From contig NZ_JAEKJA010000001.1 of the NCBI RefSeq assembly GCF_016411865.1, positions 248,001 to 312,000 of the forward strand: a stretch of DNA of 64,000 nucleotides. Direction: 5' to 3'. The notes beneath the pieces are model-generated. The model saw nothing but the letters and a program-made list of their open reading frames with translations, was not told the DNA's origin and did no database searches. The stretch is from Acuticoccus mangrovi. Lineage in GTDB: Bacteria > Pseudomonadota > Alphaproteobacteria > Rhizobiales > Amorphaceae. Of the stretch, positions 61,419 to 64,000 are shown piece after piece; within the stretch, counting starts at the first letter, position 1; every line of letters begins with the position of its first letter. A program made the translations under genes and the position numbers.

Positions 61419-62498
61419 TCAACCGAGCGCGTAGCGGGCGATCTCGAGCCCCGTCGCCGCCTCCACCGGCGGGTAGACCGCCGGGTCGACGACGGAGGAG
61501 GAGAGGGGGATCACCGACTTTGCGACGCGCAGCACGAGAAGGGGCATGCCTTCCGAGATCTCGCCGACGCTGAGCGGTTCGCCCGCCGGGGAAAGCGTGG
61601 TGATGACGTCGGGGAAGGTCGCGAGGCGCTCGCCCTCGCCGTCCTCCACCGCGAGATATTCGTTCATCACGTGGAGCACATGGCCGCTGTCGAGGGTGAG
61701 GGTGCCGATGTCGAACGCCTCGGGCGTGTAGCGCACGGCCTTCTTCGCGACCGTTCCCTCGGCGATGATCGCGCCGCCGGTGGTGGTCACGATGGCGTCC
61801 ACCACGGCGCGTCCGCCCTTGCCTTCGGCGGCGATGATCGCTTCGCCGAGGCGGATCGCGAGCGAGATGCCGCCGAGCGCGGCGTGGGTCTTCACGTAGG
61901 CGGCGCGCAGCGGGTTGCGGCAGGAGGCGATGAAGCCGCCCGACATGTCTGCCGCGGTCCGCAGCACCGGCGACACCTTGGCGGTGGCCCCTTTGACGAC
62001 GAGCTCGATGTAGCGGTTCTCGGCCCGGTTGCCGCCGACGGCGGTCTGGATGGTGGGCTCCGGCGAGCTCGCCATGCCGAGCGAGCCCATGTCCCCGGTG
62101 GGGTGGGCGCGAATGTCGCCGACGGCGTCCACCACCTTGGTGCCGAGGATGGCGGAAGGAAGCCAGGCGTTGAGCGTGGAGGAGCGCCCGTTCTGGCCGA
62201 TGATGAGGCCGGCGACGGGGGCGCCCAGTGCATCCTGCAGAAGCTCCACCGCCTTCACGTAGTCGACGCCCTGCATCTCCCACGGTGTGGTGGAGGCGGG
62301 CGCGCCGATGGCGGCGGCGGTCGCCACCCACGCGTCGGGGTCGAGCTCGTCGATGGACACGAGCTCCGGCGTGCCGACGGCGACGGCGGCATAGCCGAGC
62401 TTGCGGCCGTGGTCGGCCCATCCGCCGCCGCCGGCGGCATAGACGGATCCGCCCTTCACCGCGGCTTCCACATGATGTTCGGTCAGAATGAGGCCCAT
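61419..62498 (-). CDS. DUF917 family protein (S-methyl-thiohydantoin desulfurase family)
   Basis: A 359-residue DUF917 protein: YAAGGGGWADHGRKLG, ELDPDAWVATAAAIGAP, GGNRAENRY and the C-terminal SGHVLHVMNEY. The family includes S-methyl thiohydantoin desulfurase and hydantoinase/oxoprolinase relatives. The start at 62498 follows GAGGGAG; the frame to 62849 is longer but unsupported. Likely part of the cyclic-amide pathway with the amidohydrolase. Confidence 0.88.
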   Translation of the reverse strand: MGLILTEHHVEAAVKGGSVYAAGGGGWADHGRKLGYAAVAVGTPELVSIDELDPDAWVATAAAIGAPASTTPWEMQGVDYVKAVELLQDALGAPVAGLIIGQNGRSSTLNAWLPSAILGTKVVDAVGDIRAHPTGDMGSLGMASSPEPTIQTAVGGNRAENRYIELVVKGATAKVSPVLRTAADMSGGFIASCRNPLRAAYVKTHAALGGISLAIRLGEAIIAAEGKGGRAVVDAIVTTTGGAIIAEGTVAKKAVRYTPEAFDIGTLTLDSGHVLHVMNEYLAVEDGEGERLATFPDVITTLSPAGEPLSVGEISEGMPLLVLRVAKSVIPLSSSVVDPAVYPPVEAATGLEIARYALG

Positions 62499-62929
62499 CG
62501 CGCTCCCTCGCGGCACGGGCATCCGGGAGGGTGATCCCGCGCCCGGCGCAAAGCCGTGCACGAAGCCTGCCAACTCAAGGACTTGGAGCGATCGCGCAGA
62601 CGCGCGGAGCAACGCGCTCGGCGGCATCGGGCCGCCCGCGGCGCAAATGTCTTCCCCAGGTCTGAAGAGGGAGTGGCTCCCCGGGCCGCACTGAAAGGCC
62701 CAAGGAATAACAAGGCGATAGCCTCTTTCAGGACAGGCGGTGTTCTTCGTCTGTCTACGCGTTTCGGCGTTGGAGTGTCCCACGATCCGCGGCCCTTCAT
62801 CACGAAGAACGCCGCCCGGGTGGGGGCCCGGAACGGCGTCAATCATCATAGAGTAGAGCAGCAGAGCTCACCCAATATGTACCCCCTGCAGCCCTCGCCG
62901 GCAAGGATTCCGAGCATTGGAGGCGCCGC
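62499..62929. other. Gap at the junction of host DNA and a mobile element
   Basis: No gene is supported in these 431 bases. They lie between the host DUF917 gene and a phage-type replication gene, and include the 15-bp inverted repeat at 62736-62816. The left boundary of the element is probably in this stretch, but no att repeat or tRNA can be recognised. Confidence 0.45.
62736..62816. repeat. Inverted repeat before the primase gene
   Basis: GGCGGTGTTCTTCGT (62736-62750) pairs with ACGAAGAACGCCGCC (62802-62816), 14 of 15 matches and the mismatch is a G-U pair in RNA. The 51-base loop is GC-rich. It may be a regulatory RNA, replication origin element or terminal structure of the mobile element. 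Confidence 0.6.
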
Positions 62930-63474
62930 ATGAGCGCCCTCCTCACCGCCGCCCTCGCGCTCGCCGAACGCGGTTGGCCTGTCTTCCCCTGCAACCCTGC
63001 CGCCGACAAGGCGAAGGGCAAGCAGCCGCTCATCGCGAAGGGCTTCAAAGGTGCGTCGACTGACCCCGACACCATTCGCACCTGGTGGCGCGAGCACCCG
63101 GACGCTCTCATCGGCCTGTCGACCGGCCGCGACCTCGGCGCCTTCGTCGTCGACCTTGATCCCCGCGAGGACGACTGCGAGACCCTGTGGCGCAGGCTCG
63201 AGGAGCACATCGGTGCCGAACTCGGCGAGCCGGTTGTGGCGATCACTCAGTCCGGCGGCTGGCATCTCTACTTCGCCTGGCCGGACCTCCCGCAGGGTGC
63301 GAAGCTCGGGAACCGCGGCGGCCTGATCCCACACGTCGACGTCCGCGGCGCCGGCGGCTATGTTATCGCGCTCCCTTCCGTGATGAGCGACGGTCGCACC
63401 TACACGTGGCGCCGCCGTGCCGATGGCGAGCGAGGGCTCACAGCGCCGCCGGCCCCCTCGTTGACTGCATCCTC

Positions 63475-63490
63475 CGAAGGGGCGCCTTCG
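63475..63490. repeat. Palindrome CGAAGG-ggcg-CCTTCG (copy 1)
   Basis: A 6-bp inverted repeat within the primase linker. The same sequence with one extra C occurs at 63803-63819, so this is a repeated palindromic insert rather than a random match. Confidence 0.7.
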
Positions 63491-63801
63491 CCCCTCAGCG
63501 GCCGCCCCAGGCGATGCGTCTAGACGCATCGGAACGGCGTCGGAAATATGCCCTTGCTGCGATGGATGCCGAGATCCAGCAGCTCGCGGCCGCACCGGTT
63601 GGCGAACAGAACGATCGGCTGAACCGGGCGGCCTTCGCCCTGGGGCAGCTCGCCGGCGCTGGCGCTCTCTCCGAGGGCGTGGCGCGCGCGGCGCTTGAGG
63701 AGGTGGCGGACACCTGGCCGAACCTGCGGAAGAGCCGCGGCACGATCGCCAGCGGCCTCAAGGCGGGCATGGCGCAGCCGCGCGACCTCGCCGAGGTTGA
63801 A

Positions 63802-63820
63802 GCGAAGGCGGCGCCTTCGC
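63802..63820. repeat. Palindrome GCGAAGGC-ggc-GCCTTCGC (copy 2)
   Basis: An 8-bp perfect inverted repeat inside the primase gene, nearly identical to the copy at 63475-63490. It encodes the Lys-Ala-Ala-Pro-Ser part of the linker. Confidence 0.7.
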
Positions 63821-64000
63821 GCGGCCGCGCCTCTGAGGGAATGCCTCTCCGTTCAGGCGGAGCGGCGAGCTCCGCCGCCGGAGACCGAGGCAGGCCGTTT
63901 CCGGGGGCGCAGGCGGCCGGTGATTGGGTGACGCCGGACCTCACCGTCATCGACGGCGAGGTGCGCAAGGCTCCGCCCTTTCCGACGCATATCCTCGGCG

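Larger units (their letters stand above)
62930..64000 (+). pseudogene. Bifunctional DNA primase/polymerase with DUF3987 start; frameshifted, open at the right edge
   Basis: The ATG at 62930 follows GGAGG. The first 175 residues are a Prim-Pol domain: RGWPVFPCNPAADKAKGKQPL, IRTWWREHP, VVDLDPRED (catalytic Asp pair), HVDVRGAGGYVI. After about 63448 the continuing homology moves to another frame, reading AGPLVDCILRRG and then the winged linker ...RKYALAAMDAEIQQL, LNRAAFALGQLAGAG, APPFPTHILG, the start of a DUF3987 helicase-like unit. A run of five C at 63453-63457 is where one base seems to be missing. Without the shift the stop would be at 63523. Such replicases belong to phages and integrative elements. 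The gene extends past 64000. Confidence 0.8.

Overview
The window is a GC-rich chromosomal segment of an alphaproteobacterium, most likely Hyphomicrobiales-like. The evidence is the alphaproteobacterial regulator TrcR (DUF1013), a DUF1192 protein, many GTG starts, tightly overlapping catabolic operons and an abundance of ABC and tripartite transporters. The genus cannot be fixed from the sequence alone. I found no rRNA or tRNA gene and no CRISPR array.

Layout. (1) 2-5889 (+): a run of exported envelope proteins (L,D-transpeptidase end, Sel1/peptidoglycan-binding protein, DUF4384 protein, trypsin-like protease, OmpA-family protein, unknown secreted protein) closed by a strong terminator. (2) 6002-7353 (-): a small membrane peptide, PncC and OsmC. 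(3) 7633-13970: an enolase-superfamily dehydratase facing a minus-strand operon SDR-GntR-RraA-TctC-TctB-TctA, for uptake and breakdown of an organic or sugar acid. (4) 14176-28104: a tandem-domain protein of unknown function, a polysaccharide deacetylase, a TetR regulator, a nitroreductase/class II aldolase/TPP-enzyme operon, two DMT exporters coupled to an amidinotransferase-fold enzyme, and a PotABCD-type ABC transporter. (5) 28204-39421: sugar-acid catabolism, with a GntR regulator, tagaturonate/fructuronate-type reductase, esterase, sugar isomerase, Gfo/Idh dehydrogenase, an AfuABC/FbpABC-type transporter, a second enolase-superfamily enzyme and a ribokinase-family kinase. (6) 39668-46780: a multidomain GH5 cellulase, AraC/SDR pair, FAD oxidoreductase, DUF1192 protein and quinone oxidoreductase. 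(7) 47032-49882: TrcR and a MotA/MotB-like envelope pair. (8) 49999-62498: a dipeptide-type ABC transporter with an M20 peptidase, a second class II aldolase, a single-domain relative of the unknown family, an amidohydrolase, ChaC, a beta-lactamase-fold hydrolase and a DUF917 protein. (9) 62930-64000: the left end of a mobile-element replication gene (primase/polymerase plus DUF3987) with an apparent frameshift.

How the parts work together. Regions 3, 5 and 8 each combine an importer with the enzymes and local regulator needed to oxidise, dehydrate or cleave small acids, peptides or amides. Regions 4 and 8 share two pairs of paralogues (the adducin-like class II aldolase and the unknown domain), suggesting parallel pathways built from a duplicated kit. 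A 12-base motif found at three intergenic sites of region 4 points to a small regulon, probably controlled by the TetR protein encoded there.

Least explained features: the duplicated unknown domain with a nuclease-like sequence pattern (14176-15177 and 57615-58112), a GH5 catalytic domain inserted inside a Calx-beta domain (39668-42400), a 46-bp perfect palindrome (58120-58165), and the shared operator-like motifs.
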